This document shows, piece by piece, positions 7,547-14,788 of a stretch of 64,000 nucleotides of DNA. A program made the translations under genes and the position numbers. Source of the stretch: Hydrogenophilales bacterium (lineage in GTDB: Bacteria; Pseudomonadota; Gammaproteobacteria; Burkholderiales; Thiobacillaceae). Location of the stretch: assembly GCA_016719465.1 (NCBI GenBank), contig JADJYY010000001.1, forward strand, positions 186,001-250,000. The letters are read 5' to 3'. The notes beneath the pieces are model-generated. The model saw only the letters and a program-made list of their open reading frames with translations, searched no databases and had not been told where the DNA came from. Every line of letters starts with the position of its first letter. The first letter of the stretch is position 1.

Positions 7547-9925
7547 TCATTTCAGAAGATGCATCAGCAGGGCGCGCAGTTTTGCCGGCTGCAGCGGTTT
7601 GTACATCACCCTCAGGCCGGAGCGCGTGATCGCCTGGATGGCCTCCTCGCCCGTGTCGCCGGTAATCAGCACGCCGGGCAGTTCATCACCGTGGCGGGCG
7701 CGGAACCGCGCCACGACGCCGATGCCGTCGTGCTCGCCGGGCAGGCGGTAGTCGGACAGGATCAGGTCGGGCCGCCGGCCGCGGGCCTCCAGCGCTCGAA
7801 GCGCCGCATCCAGGCTGGGCGCGGCGATCAGATCGATGCCCCACTGCTCGAGCAGGGAACGCATGGCGGCCAGGATGACCTCGTCATCCTCCACCAGCGC
7901 CACCAGTTTCCCCTGCCCTGGCAGGGATGCCGGTCGCGCCCCCCGTTCGGCTCCTCGCCGTGGCTGCCTGGCCTCGCAGCGGGGCAGATCCAGACTGAAT
8001 CGGCTGCCATGCCCCAGCCGCGAGCTCACCTCGATGCGGATGCCCAGCAGGGCGACCAGGCGCTTGACGATGCTCAGGCCCAGCCCCTGGCCCTTGTCCC
8101 GGTCACGCTCCGGGTTGTCGAGCTGGAAATACTCCTCGAAGATGTGCCCGAACATGGCCTCCGGGATGCCCCGTCCGGTATCGATGACCTCGATACGCAG
8201 CCCATCCTCGCCGCGCCGGCGCGCGCCGACCAGGATGCCGCCACGGGAGGTGTAGCGGATGGCATTGGTGATCAGATTGGCGAGGATGCGATCGAGCAGG
8301 ACGGGGTCGGTTTCCACCGCCAGTCGGCAGGGCACGAAACGCAGGCGCAAACCCTTGTCCAGCGCCAGGGGCTGGAACCGGCTGTTCAGGTGGCCGAATG
8401 CCTCATCGACGGACACGCAGTCCGGCCGTGGCACGACCACGCCGGCTTCCAGGCGGGACAGATCGAGCAACTCGTTGAGCAGGCCGCCCATGTTGCGCGC
8501 GGAAGTGTCGATCAACCCCGCCAGTCGCCGCATCTCGGCGTGGCCGGCCCCACCGTCGCCGTCCAGGCGCTCGATCAGGGCGGAGACCAGCAGGCCCAGG
8601 GCATGCAGGGGCTGGCGCAGGTCGTGGCTGGCCGCGGCCAGGAAACGGGACTTGGCCTGGTTGGCCTCTTCCGCCGAGTGTTTCTGGGCAAGCAGTTGCG
8701 CTTCGGCCAGCTTGCGCGTGCTGATGTCTTCCACGATGGACCAGATGTAGGCCTGGCCATCCGCGCCGGTCACCAGGCGGCCGTTCAGGTTGATCGGCAC
8801 CAGGCCGCCATCCTTGCGCCGGTATGCCTTCTCGTAGGGACCATAGCGCCCGGTCCGCCGCAGCGAGTCCAGTTGCCGATGCTCTTCCGCGAGGTAAGCG
8901 TCGGGCGTCAGCGCCCAGTAGTCCAGCCGCTTCAACTCGTCGGCGGAGTAACCGGTGATGGCCTGGAAAGCCGCGTTGAATTCGACGAACCGCCCCCCCA
9001 TGTCGCATAGCGCGATGCCCAGCGGCGCCAGTTCGAACAGGCCGCGCAGCTTCTCCTCGCTGGCGCGAATCAGGGCCTCCGAGCGGGCGCGCGCGCGAAT
9101 CTCGTCCTGCAGGGCGGTGTTGGCCATGGCCAGCTGGCTGGTCCGCTCATCGACCCGGTCCTCCAGGTCGCGCTGGTAGTCGAGCACCTCGTTCTTGCGC
9201 TTCTCGATCTCCGCCAGCATGGCATTGAAGCTGAGCACCAGCTCGGCGATTTCATCGTTGGCATCGCCCGCGTTCAGGCTGGAGGCGCGCAAGCCGAAGT
9301 CCTCGCTTTTCCTGACCTGGTGCGCCAGGCTGGCCAGGCCCCGCACGGGACCGACGATCCGGTCGATGAAGCCCATGCCCAGCCAGATGGCCAGCCCCAG
9401 TCCGCACAGGCTGGCCAGAATGGCGAGCATGGACTGTCGCAGGTAGCCGTCGCGGAACTGGCTCAGGTCGGCGCGAAGATAGATCCACCCCAGGGTGGCA
9501 TCGTCGAGGCGGATGGGCAGGAACAGGGTCGTGGCTTCGGACAGGGGCGACAGATCCGGCCCATGTTCCCGGAGTTGCCGGGAGTCGGGGGGCAGCAGCG
9601 CGGCCTGGCCATGGATGGCGAGTCGCCCGCCGTCGTCGCGATAGACCGCGGCCGCCACGATTTCCTTCTGGGGCGCCAGGATGCGCAGGGCCTCGGCGGC
9701 GGCCTGGGCATCGCCAAAGGCGACCGCGGCGCTGACGGCGGTGGCGGTGCTGCGCGCCGTGGTCTCCAGGGATCGGGTCAGCTGTTCCTTCTGCAGGCCC
9801 CACTGGATCAACAGCGCGCTCAGCATGGAGATGGTCAGGGACAGGGCGACCGCGCCGACGACCAGGGCGAGCAACTGGAAGCGGAGCGAGTGCCTGGAGA
9901 ACGCCTTACGCGACCATGTCTTCAT
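7547..9925 (-). CDS. Hybrid sensor histidine kinase with PAS and receiver domain
   Basis: A 792-aa inner-membrane protein. The first membrane helix is at about residues 16-42, a periplasmic sensor at 43-165, the second helix at 166-188, and HAMP with a coiled coil to about 270. PAS/PAC follows (about 290-410), then HisKA with the phospho-accepting His in SHDLRQPLHALG, an HATPase with NAIRYT, DTGRGIP and GQGLGLS, and a C-terminal receiver with the acceptor Asp in LILSDYRLPG and the Lys in MYKPLQP. All key residues are present. It has no output domain, so the signal must pass to another protein. It lies 3 bp after the yfiR-like gene and follows the receptor gene, so the three probably form one signalling unit. 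Confidence 0.92.
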   Translation of the reverse strand: MKTWSRKAFSRHSLRFQLLALVVGAVALSLTISMLSALLIQWGLQKEQLTRSLETTARSTATAVSAAVAFGDAQAAAEALRILAPQKEIVAAAVYRDDGGRLAIHGQAALLPPDSRQLREHGPDLSPLSEATTLFLPIRLDDATLGWIYLRADLSQFRDGYLRQSMLAILASLCGLGLAIWLGMGFIDRIVGPVRGLASLAHQVRKSEDFGLRASSLNAGDANDEIAELVLSFNAMLAEIEKRKNEVLDYQRDLEDRVDERTSQLAMANTALQDEIRARARSEALIRASEEKLRGLFELAPLGIALCDMGGRFVEFNAAFQAITGYSADELKRLDYWALTPDAYLAEEHRQLDSLRRTGRYGPYEKAYRRKDGGLVPINLNGRLVTGADGQAYIWSIVEDISTRKLAEAQLLAQKHSAEEANQAKSRFLAAASHDLRQPLHALGLLVSALIERLDGDGGAGHAEMRRLAGLIDTSARNMGGLLNELLDLSRLEAGVVVPRPDCVSVDEAFGHLNSRFQPLALDKGLRLRFVPCRLAVETDPVLLDRILANLITNAIRYTSRGGILVGARRRGEDGLRIEVIDTGRGIPEAMFGHIFEEYFQLDNPERDRDKGQGLGLSIVKRLVALLGIRIEVSSRLGHGSRFSLDLPRCEARQPRRGAERGARPASLPGQGKLVALVEDDEVILAAMRSLLEQWGIDLIAAPSLDAALRALEARGRRPDLILSDYRLPGEHDGIGVVARFRARHGDELPGVLITGDTGEEAIQAITRSGLRVMYKPLQPAKLRALLMHLLK

Positions 9926-9928
9926 GCG

Positions 9929-10453
9929 TCACTCCAGCACGCGGCGCGCCAGGCGCAGCAATTGTGGGTAAAGGCGGATGCCGGCCCGCCTGGCAGCGGC
10001 CAGGTTGATGTCGAAGCGGGCGCGCCCCTCCTGGAAGCCCACCTCCACGATGCCGCCATCGTCGACGAAGCCCGGGTAGAAGCCGACCGTGAGGGCCCGG
10101 GGCGCGCCCGCCCCCTCGCTCATGGCCTGCCAGCGCGCGCGCGAATCGATATAGATCGCGTCGCAGTGGAGGTCCGGTCCGAAGCCTTGCGCGTAAAGGG
10201 TCCGGCCCCGTATCCGGCGCTCCTGGAGCCGCTCCATGGCCGCGAGGAGTTCGGGATCGCGCGCGGCGACACAGATATGCAAGGCCTTCTGGTCGGCCCC
10301 GTTCCCCGGCAGGTCGGCGAAGCTGAGGAAGTTGTAGAGCAATACCGCGCGCACCGCGTTTTCCGAGGCCAACTCCAGATCGGCGGCGAGCGCCGGCCAG
10401 GCCGCCATCACGACCGCCAGGACGAAGAGGAGGGAACGCCGCGGGGGATGCAT
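9929..10453 (-). CDS. YfiR-family (DUF4154) periplasmic protein
   Basis: A 174-aa exported protein with a signal peptide (to about residue 23, ending in WPALAAD). The body has the YfiR pattern: VRAVLLYNFLSFADLP, then LHICVAARDP, AIYIDS, LTVGFYPGFVDDGGIVEVGFQEGRARFDIN and RLYPQLLRLA at the C-terminus. YfiR is known in Pseudomonas as a periplasmic repressor of a membrane diguanylate cyclase. Homologues beside histidine kinases and TonB receptors are thought to relay envelope or ligand signals. Here it sits between such a receptor (15-bp gap) and a hybrid kinase (3-bp gap), which suggests it talks to the kinase's periplasmic domain. That partnership is inferred. Confidence 0.88.
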   Translation of the reverse strand: MHPPRRSLLFVLAVVMAAWPALAADLELASENAVRAVLLYNFLSFADLPGNGADQKALHICVAARDPELLAAMERLQERRIRGRTLYAQGFGPDLHCDAIYIDSRARWQAMSEGAGAPRALTVGFYPGFVDDGGIVEVGFQEGRARFDINLAAARRAGIRLYPQLLRLARRVLE

Positions 10454-10468
10454 CGATACCGCGCCGGA

Positions 10469-12400
10469 TCAGAAGGTGAAGCGCAATTCGGCGTAGAAAG
10501 TGCGCCCGGGCAACGGCAGGTTGTTGGGAAGATTCTTGCTGGAATAGTCCCAGGCATCCTCGTCCAGCAGGTTGCGGAGGGAGGCGGCGAATTCCCATTG
10601 CTTGTCGCGCCGATAGCGCAGCGTGCTGTCCACCAGGCTGTACGCGCCCAGTTCCCGGCGGGGATCGCCCGCCGGCAGCGGACGCTCGCCGTACCAGCCG
10701 GCCTGCAGGTTCCAGTTCCAGCGGGCCTGGAATGCCCAATCCAGGCGCAGATAAGCGGATTTCTCCGGGGCGTTCAGATCGCGGTAAGCGGAGTCGTCAT
10801 CGTCGCGATAACTCAGATTGCCGGCCAGCCGCACGGTAGGGGAAGCCTGCCAGTAGGCTTCCAGCTCGGCGCCGCGCGCCGTGAAGCTGTCGAAATTCTG
10901 GAATTGCTTGGCCGCGTCGGCGCCGATCATGTCGGTGCGCTTGAAGCGATAAAGGTTGAGGGCCAGTCTCAGGTCCCTCGACGCCAGGTAATCGAAGGCG
11001 AGTTCCCAGGTCTTCGAACGCTCGGGGTCGAGGTCGGGATTCGGGGTGTTGGCCGCGGTCTTGTAATACAGTTCCTGATAGGACGGCGCCCGGAACGCCT
11101 CGCCATACATGAGCTTGGTGGTCAGCCGGTCGGTGCCTTGCCACACCAGGGCAAGGCGCGGCGTGGTGGCGCCGCCGAAGTCGCTGAAATCGTCGTGGCG
11201 CAGGCCAGCGGTGAGTTCCCAGTCCGCGCTGATGTGCCAGACGTTCTGGAGGTACAGAAAGAGATCGCGACGGCTTTGCTCCGGAATGGGGTTGGCCTTG
11301 GCCGGGTCGTGCCGGACATCGTAGATCTCGTTCCATGTCACGCCACCGCCGATGCGCAGGGCATGCCGGCTGATGCCGGTGTAGAGGCCGCTGACATCGA
11401 TGCCGCCCTGGCGCTCGGAGGCATCCAGGTATTCCCGGGCATTGGGATCGAGCAGGGTTGGGGCAAGGAAGCCGTTGCCGGAGGAGTAGTCCAGATCGCG
11501 ATAGCGCACCACCGCGTTCAGGCCCCAGTCGCGGGTGTACACCGGGTTGTCGTAGGCCAGCGCCAGGCTGTACTGGCTGTCGTCCGAGTCGTTGAGCGGG
11601 TCCAGCCTGCCGGCGCCGTTGAGGCCGGCGCCGAGATCGTCGTGGCGCATGAAGTCGGCCAGCAGCCGCCAGCTGCCCTTGGCCATGGAAAAGCGGATGT
11701 CCTGGTTGTCCCACTCGTAGTTGGCCCGACCGGTATCGCCGTTGGCGTCCGGCGAGATGCGGGGCTGATGGCCGTCGGTGGTGGAGACCTCGGCGGTCAG
11801 GCCGATGTCGAAGCCGTTCCAGCTGGCGCCGTGCCGCACCCAGCCGGCCTGGGTGTCGTCGCTGCCGGCGCGCAGCCCGGCCTCGGAATGCTGGATGGTC
11901 CCGGCGGTCTTGGTGATGACGTTGATCACGCCGGCCGAGGCGTCGGCGCCGAACAGGGCGGAGCCGGGACCGCGGATGATCTCGATGCGCTCGATGGCGC
12001 TCGCCGGCAGGCCTTTCCAGAACATGCCGTTGGACCAGACCAGGTCGCGCATGGGGGCGCCGTTCACCATGAGCAGGGTGTGGGTGCCGGGGGCGCCGCG
12101 CATGGTGATCAGGGGCCTGAACGCGAACAGGTTGTGCTTGACATAGACCCCCGGCACGCTTTGCAGGATCTCCATGAGGTTGGTGGTGCCCGTGGCCTTG
12201 ATGTCTTCCGCCGTGATGACCGAAACCACCGAGGGCGCCTTGGACATCTGCTGCTTGCTGTGGGTGGAGATGGAGACATTCACCGCCAGCAGTTCATCCA
12301 GGCTCAGCGGCATCAACTGGTCGATCTCCGAGTCGCTGGGGGCGCTGGCCGCGTGGAGCGGCAGCAAGAACAGCGACAGCATGGCGATAATCTTGTTCAT
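10469..12400 (-). CDS. TonB-dependent outer-membrane receptor
   Basis: A 643-aa outer-membrane beta-barrel. The signal peptide MNKIIAMLSLFLLPLHAASA is followed by SLDELLAVNVSI, a plug domain (about residues 45-160: VISVITAEDIKATG, GAPGTHTLLMVNG, IEIIRGPGSALFGADASAGVINVITK) and a barrel ending in Phe (FYAELRFTF). The plug resembles CirA/FepA/BtuB-like receptors. The substrate is not evident; neighbours give no siderophore or cobalamin genes. A TTG codon 11 residues upstream (12433) could also start the frame, but the ATG at 12400 gives the cleaner signal peptide. Co-linear with the YfiR protein and the kinase, so it may act as a sensing receptor. Confidence 0.92.
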   Translation of the reverse strand: MNKIIAMLSLFLLPLHAASAPSDSEIDQLMPLSLDELLAVNVSISTHSKQQMSKAPSVVSVITAEDIKATGTTNLMEILQSVPGVYVKHNLFAFRPLITMRGAPGTHTLLMVNGAPMRDLVWSNGMFWKGLPASAIERIEIIRGPGSALFGADASAGVINVITKTAGTIQHSEAGLRAGSDDTQAGWVRHGASWNGFDIGLTAEVSTTDGHQPRISPDANGDTGRANYEWDNQDIRFSMAKGSWRLLADFMRHDDLGAGLNGAGRLDPLNDSDDSQYSLALAYDNPVYTRDWGLNAVVRYRDLDYSSGNGFLAPTLLDPNAREYLDASERQGGIDVSGLYTGISRHALRIGGGVTWNEIYDVRHDPAKANPIPEQSRRDLFLYLQNVWHISADWELTAGLRHDDFSDFGGATTPRLALVWQGTDRLTTKLMYGEAFRAPSYQELYYKTAANTPNPDLDPERSKTWELAFDYLASRDLRLALNLYRFKRTDMIGADAAKQFQNFDSFTARGAELEAYWQASPTVRLAGNLSYRDDDDSAYRDLNAPEKSAYLRLDWAFQARWNWNLQAGWYGERPLPAGDPRRELGAYSLVDSTLRYRRDKQWEFAASLRNLLDEDAWDYSSKNLPNNLPLPGRTFYAELRFTF

Positions 12401-12639
12401 GAGACCCCGGGACGAGTTGCGAACCCATTTCAAAGCCGATCAAGATCGGCGGTGCCATCGAGTACTGCGAGAAGCCAGGAATTGCGGGCGCGAGGCTTCA
12501 ACCAGAACACTCCCCCGGAACACTCCCGACAAAAGCATGGCATTTTCCGAATACATTCGCCAAGGGGCGAGCGAGGATTCCCGTGGGGGGCCCGATCCGC
12601 GCCAGTCCACGCCGGCCGCGCCGCGCATCCCCCATCACC

Positions 12640-12668
12640 TTGCTATCCGCCTGATTTAACAATAGAAT
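12640..12668 (+). promoter_or_regulatory. Candidate sigma-70 promoter of the rpsF operon
   Basis: TTGCTA (12640-12645) and TAGAAT (12663-12668) are separated by exactly 17 bp, about 105 bp upstream of rpsF. This fits a strong ribosomal-protein promoter. The rest of the 374-bp space between the receptor gene and rpsF (12401-12774) shows no other feature I can support. Confidence 0.55.
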
Positions 12669-12774
12669 TCCGCGCTTCCCCGAGCCCGCCCGGGAATAAC
12701 CCGCCTGGCTCGGTTCATTCCGCCTTGCCGCACCCCGAGCGCACGGGGGCGGCCCCAGCCCAAAAGGAGTTTCA

Positions 12775-13155
12775 ATGCGTCACTACGAGATCGTATTCAT
12801 CGTGCACCCGGACCAGAGCGAGCAGGTGCCCGCCATGGTCGAGCGCTACAAGACCCTGATCGCCTCCAAGGGCGGCCACATCCATCGCCTGGAAGACTGG
12901 GGCCGCCTGCAACTGGCCTACACCATCCAGAAGATGCACAAGGCCCACTACATCCTCATGAACATCGAGATCGACCAGGAAACCCTGGACGAACTGGAGC
13001 ATGGCTTCCGCTTCAACGACGCCATCCTGCGCCACCTGACCCTGGCGCGCGACGAGGCCGTCACCGCACCGTCGCCGATGATGAAGGGCGAGAAGGCGCG
13101 CAACCTGCTGGTGGCCCAGCCGAGCGAAACCGCCCCCGCGGAAGCCGCCGCCTGA
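12775..13155 (+). CDS. rpsF: 30S ribosomal protein S6
   Basis: A 126-aa small-subunit protein that binds S18 on the platform of the 30S subunit. MRHYEIVFIVHPDQSEQVPAMVERY and the central DWGRLQLAYTIQKMHKAHYILMNIE are textbook S6. The C-terminus carries an acidic/alanine-rich tail, as is common in proteobacteria. A strong AAAGGAG precedes the ATG. It is the first gene of rpsF-priB-rpsR-rplI, with its stop overlapping the proposed priB start. Confidence 0.97.
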   Translation: MRHYEIVFIVHPDQSEQVPAMVERYKTLIASKGGHIHRLEDWGRLQLAYTIQKMHKAHYILMNIEIDQETLDELEHGFRFNDAILRHLTLARDEAVTAPSPMMKGEKARNLLVAQPSETAPAEAAA

Positions 13156-13451
13156 ACCGGTTCGAACTGTCGGGCAGCCTGATGGCGACATCGGGTCCGC
13201 GCCGCACCCCTTCGGGACTGGCCACCCTGCGCTTCCAGGTAAAACACACCTCGACGCAACAGGAAGCCGGCAAGACCCGGACGGTGGAAGTCGAAACCGA
13301 ACTGGTGGCCTTCGGGCCGGTGGCGCAAGGCTTGGGCAACATCCAGCCCGGCGCCGGCCTCAAGCTCACCGGCTTCATCGACCGCAAGGGCGCGCGCGAT
13401 CCCCGGCTCGAATTGCATGTAACTGAATTTGGAATGTTGGCTCCGGAATAA
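13152..13451 (+). CDS. priB: Primosomal replication protein N (PriB), probable CTG start
   Basis: A single-stranded-DNA-binding OB-fold protein of the restart primosome, 99 aa as called. The first standard start codon in the frame is the ATG at 13182, but this would remove the first beta-strand. In-frame codons upstream read L-N-R-F-E-L-S-G-S-L, matching the conserved MNR-x-L-SG N-terminus of PriB. No ATG, GTG or TTG occurs in that frame between 13083 and 13182. I therefore infer a CTG start at 13152, overlapping the rpsF stop as CTGA, which suggests translation coupled to rpsF. The body (GLATLRFQVKHTS, VAFGPVAQGL, LKLTGFIDRKGARDPRLELHVTEF) is typical PriB. Confidence 0.85.
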   Translation: MNRFELSGSLMATSGPRRTPSGLATLRFQVKHTSTQQEAGKTRTVEVETELVAFGPVAQGLGNIQPGAGLKLTGFIDRKGARDPRLELHVTEFGMLAPE

Positions 13452-13480
13452 CCGGACCCCTTAGATCAAGGAGCAAGAAA

Positions 13481-13753
13481 ATGGCTTTCATCAAGCGCAA
13501 GCCCCGTCCCAAGAACCCCAACGGCGCGGCCCTGTTCCGCCGCCGCAAGTTCTGCCGCTTCACGGCCGAGAAGGTCAAGGAAGTGGATTACAAGGACATC
13601 GAGGTTCTCAAGGACTTCGTCAACGAGCTGGGCAAGATCATCCCCGCCCGCATCACCGGCACCAAGGCCAAGTACCAGCGCCAGCTGTCCGTCGCCATCG
13701 AGCGCGCCCGCTTCCTGGCCCTGCTGCCCTACACCGACAAGCACAACAGCTGA
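13481..13753 (+). CDS. rpsR: 30S ribosomal protein S18
   Basis: A 90-aa basic protein, partner of S6 on the 30S platform. RRRKFCRFTAEKVKEVDYKD and ITGTKAKYQRQLSVAIERARFLALLPYTD are the family signatures. AAGGAG precedes the ATG. It lies 29 bp after priB and 14 bp before rplI in the standard order. Confidence 0.97.
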   Translation: MAFIKRKPRPKNPNGAALFRRRKFCRFTAEKVKEVDYKDIEVLKDFVNELGKIIPARITGTKAKYQRQLSVAIERARFLALLPYTDKHNS

Positions 13754-13767
13754 TCAGGAGCACTCAA

Positions 13768-14217
13768 ATGGAAATCATCCTGATGGATAAAGTCGTCAAC
13801 CTGGGCAACCTGGGCGACGTGGTCAAGGTCAAGGACGGCTACGCCCGCAACTTCCTGATTCCCCAGGGCATGGCCAAGCGCGCCAACAAGGCCAACATCG
13901 CCGCCTTCGCCGAGCGCAAGGCCGAACTGGAAAAGCAATCCGCCGAAAAGCTGGCCGCCGCCCAGGCCCGCGCCGAAAAGCTGGCCGGCATCGCCATCAC
14001 CATCGCCCAGAAGGCCGGTGTCGATGGCCGCCTGTTCGGTTCCATCAACAACGCGGACATCGCCAGCGCCCTGGCGACCCAGGGCATGGAAGTCGCCAAG
14101 GCGGAAGTTCGCCTGCCGGAAGGCCCGCTCAAGGCGGTGGGTGAATATCCCGTCACCCTGTCCCTGCATTCCGACGTGACCTGCGACATCACCGTGACCG
14201 TGGTCGCCGAGAGCTGA
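13768..14217 (+). CDS. rplI: 50S ribosomal protein L9
   Basis: A 149-aa elongated protein with an N-terminal domain that binds 23S rRNA (MEIILMDKVVNLGNLGDVVKVKDGYARNFLIP), a long connecting helix (about residues 40-75) and a C-terminal domain ending VTVVAES. Complete and standard. It is followed directly by a rho-independent terminator. In most betaproteobacteria dnaB follows; here it is 34 kb away. Confidence 0.97.
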   Translation: MEIILMDKVVNLGNLGDVVKVKDGYARNFLIPQGMAKRANKANIAAFAERKAELEKQSAEKLAAAQARAEKLAGIAITIAQKAGVDGRLFGSINNADIASALATQGMEVAKAEVRLPEGPLKAVGEYPVTLSLHSDVTCDITVTVVAES

Positions 14218-14231
14218 CACTTTCACGGTAA

Positions 14232-14261
14232 CGAAAAAAGGCCGCGCGAGCGGCCTTTTTT
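14232..14261 (+). terminator. Rho-independent terminator of the rpsF-rplI operon
   Basis: An A-run, then GGCCGC-GCGA-GCGGCC stem and loop and a run of six T residues, 15 bp after the rplI stop. The flanking A and T runs make it able to end transcription in both directions. Confidence 0.9.
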
Positions 14262-14325
14262 CATGGGCTGCCGCCTGGCGGATCGGAATGCCGGAGCATT
14301 CCGCCGCCAGGCCGGGAGGCCCGGC

Positions 14326-14601
14326 TCAGTTGCTGGCGCGGTCGACGCCGAAAGCGGCTTGCGAGGCCATGCTCGGCGGCACCCGGGCTTCCGTCTTGCC
14401 GGAGCGAGCCAGGGCGGCGTTCAGGGCATCGCGCAGGGGATCGACCTCGGCCTGGTTGGCGGGCAATGCCTGGGTGGACGGCATGTAGTTCATGTCGCGT
14501 TCGAAGCTGACCGACACGGCGTCCTCGACGTCGCGGGCGGAAGCCAGGGAGGGCAGCAGGGCGGTGGCGATCAGGGCGATAACGAGTTTGGCTGATTTCA
14601 T
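14326..14601 (-). CDS. Small secreted protein under a sigma-54 promoter
   Basis: A 91-aa protein with a clear Sec signal peptide (MKSAKLVIALIATALLPSLASA). The mature part of about 69 residues has no cysteine or membrane segment. I place the start at ATG 14601, preceded by AGAGGA, rather than the longer frame that begins at 14673. Upstream, 55 bp away, is a good sigma-54 promoter, and divergent to it is a sigma-54 activator. The function is not recognised. The gene lies alone between convergent rplI and the divergent regulator. Confidence 0.7.
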   Translation of the reverse strand: MKSAKLVIALIATALLPSLASARDVEDAVSVSFERDMNYMPSTQALPANQAEVDPLRDALNAALARSGKTEARVPPSMASQAAFGVDRASN

Positions 14602-14655
14602 GGGTAGGATTCCTCTGAGGGTTGCAAGATGGCTGTCTCGATGACGGAATAGAGT

Positions 14656-14673
14656 TAGCACGTGCCGTGCCAA
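14656..14673 (-). promoter_or_regulatory. Sigma-54 promoter of the small secreted protein gene
   Basis: On the minus strand the sequence reads TTGGCACGGCACGTGCTA. The invariant GG (-24) and GC (-12) are exactly 10 nt apart, and the -24 half is a perfect TTGGCACG. The expected start site is near 14646, about 45 nt before the ATG. The -12 half (GTGCT) has one departure from TTGCT. Confidence 0.7.
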
Positions 14674-14756
14674 TTATATTTATTCAATAAATCAACAAGT
14701 TATTTCCATCCTGTAACGCATGTTCATATCTTGTGTTCAGTCTTGACGTTAATATT

Positions 14757-14773
14757 GCGTTCACTTTGAACGC
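14757..14773. promoter_or_regulatory. Candidate activator-binding palindrome
   Basis: GCGTTCA-CTT-TGAACGC is a perfect 7-bp inverted repeat. Its centre is about 120 bp upstream of the expected sigma-54 start site at 14646, a normal enhancer distance. It also lies 16 bp upstream of the regulator's own ATG, so the regulator could act on both genes. Confidence 0.5.
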
Positions 14774-14788
14774 CATCGGGACGCAGCG

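Noticed and set aside
12401..12650. Cobalamin riboswitch before the TonB receptor
   Set aside because: No B12-box or other riboswitch-like motif was found on the minus strand upstream of the receptor gene.
9320..12859. Open frame of 1179 codons on + across the kinase, YfiR and receptor genes
   Set aside because: It is antisense to three well-recognised minus-strand genes. Long antisense frames are usual in high-GC DNA, and its low-complexity Gly/Gln/Val-rich product resembles no family.
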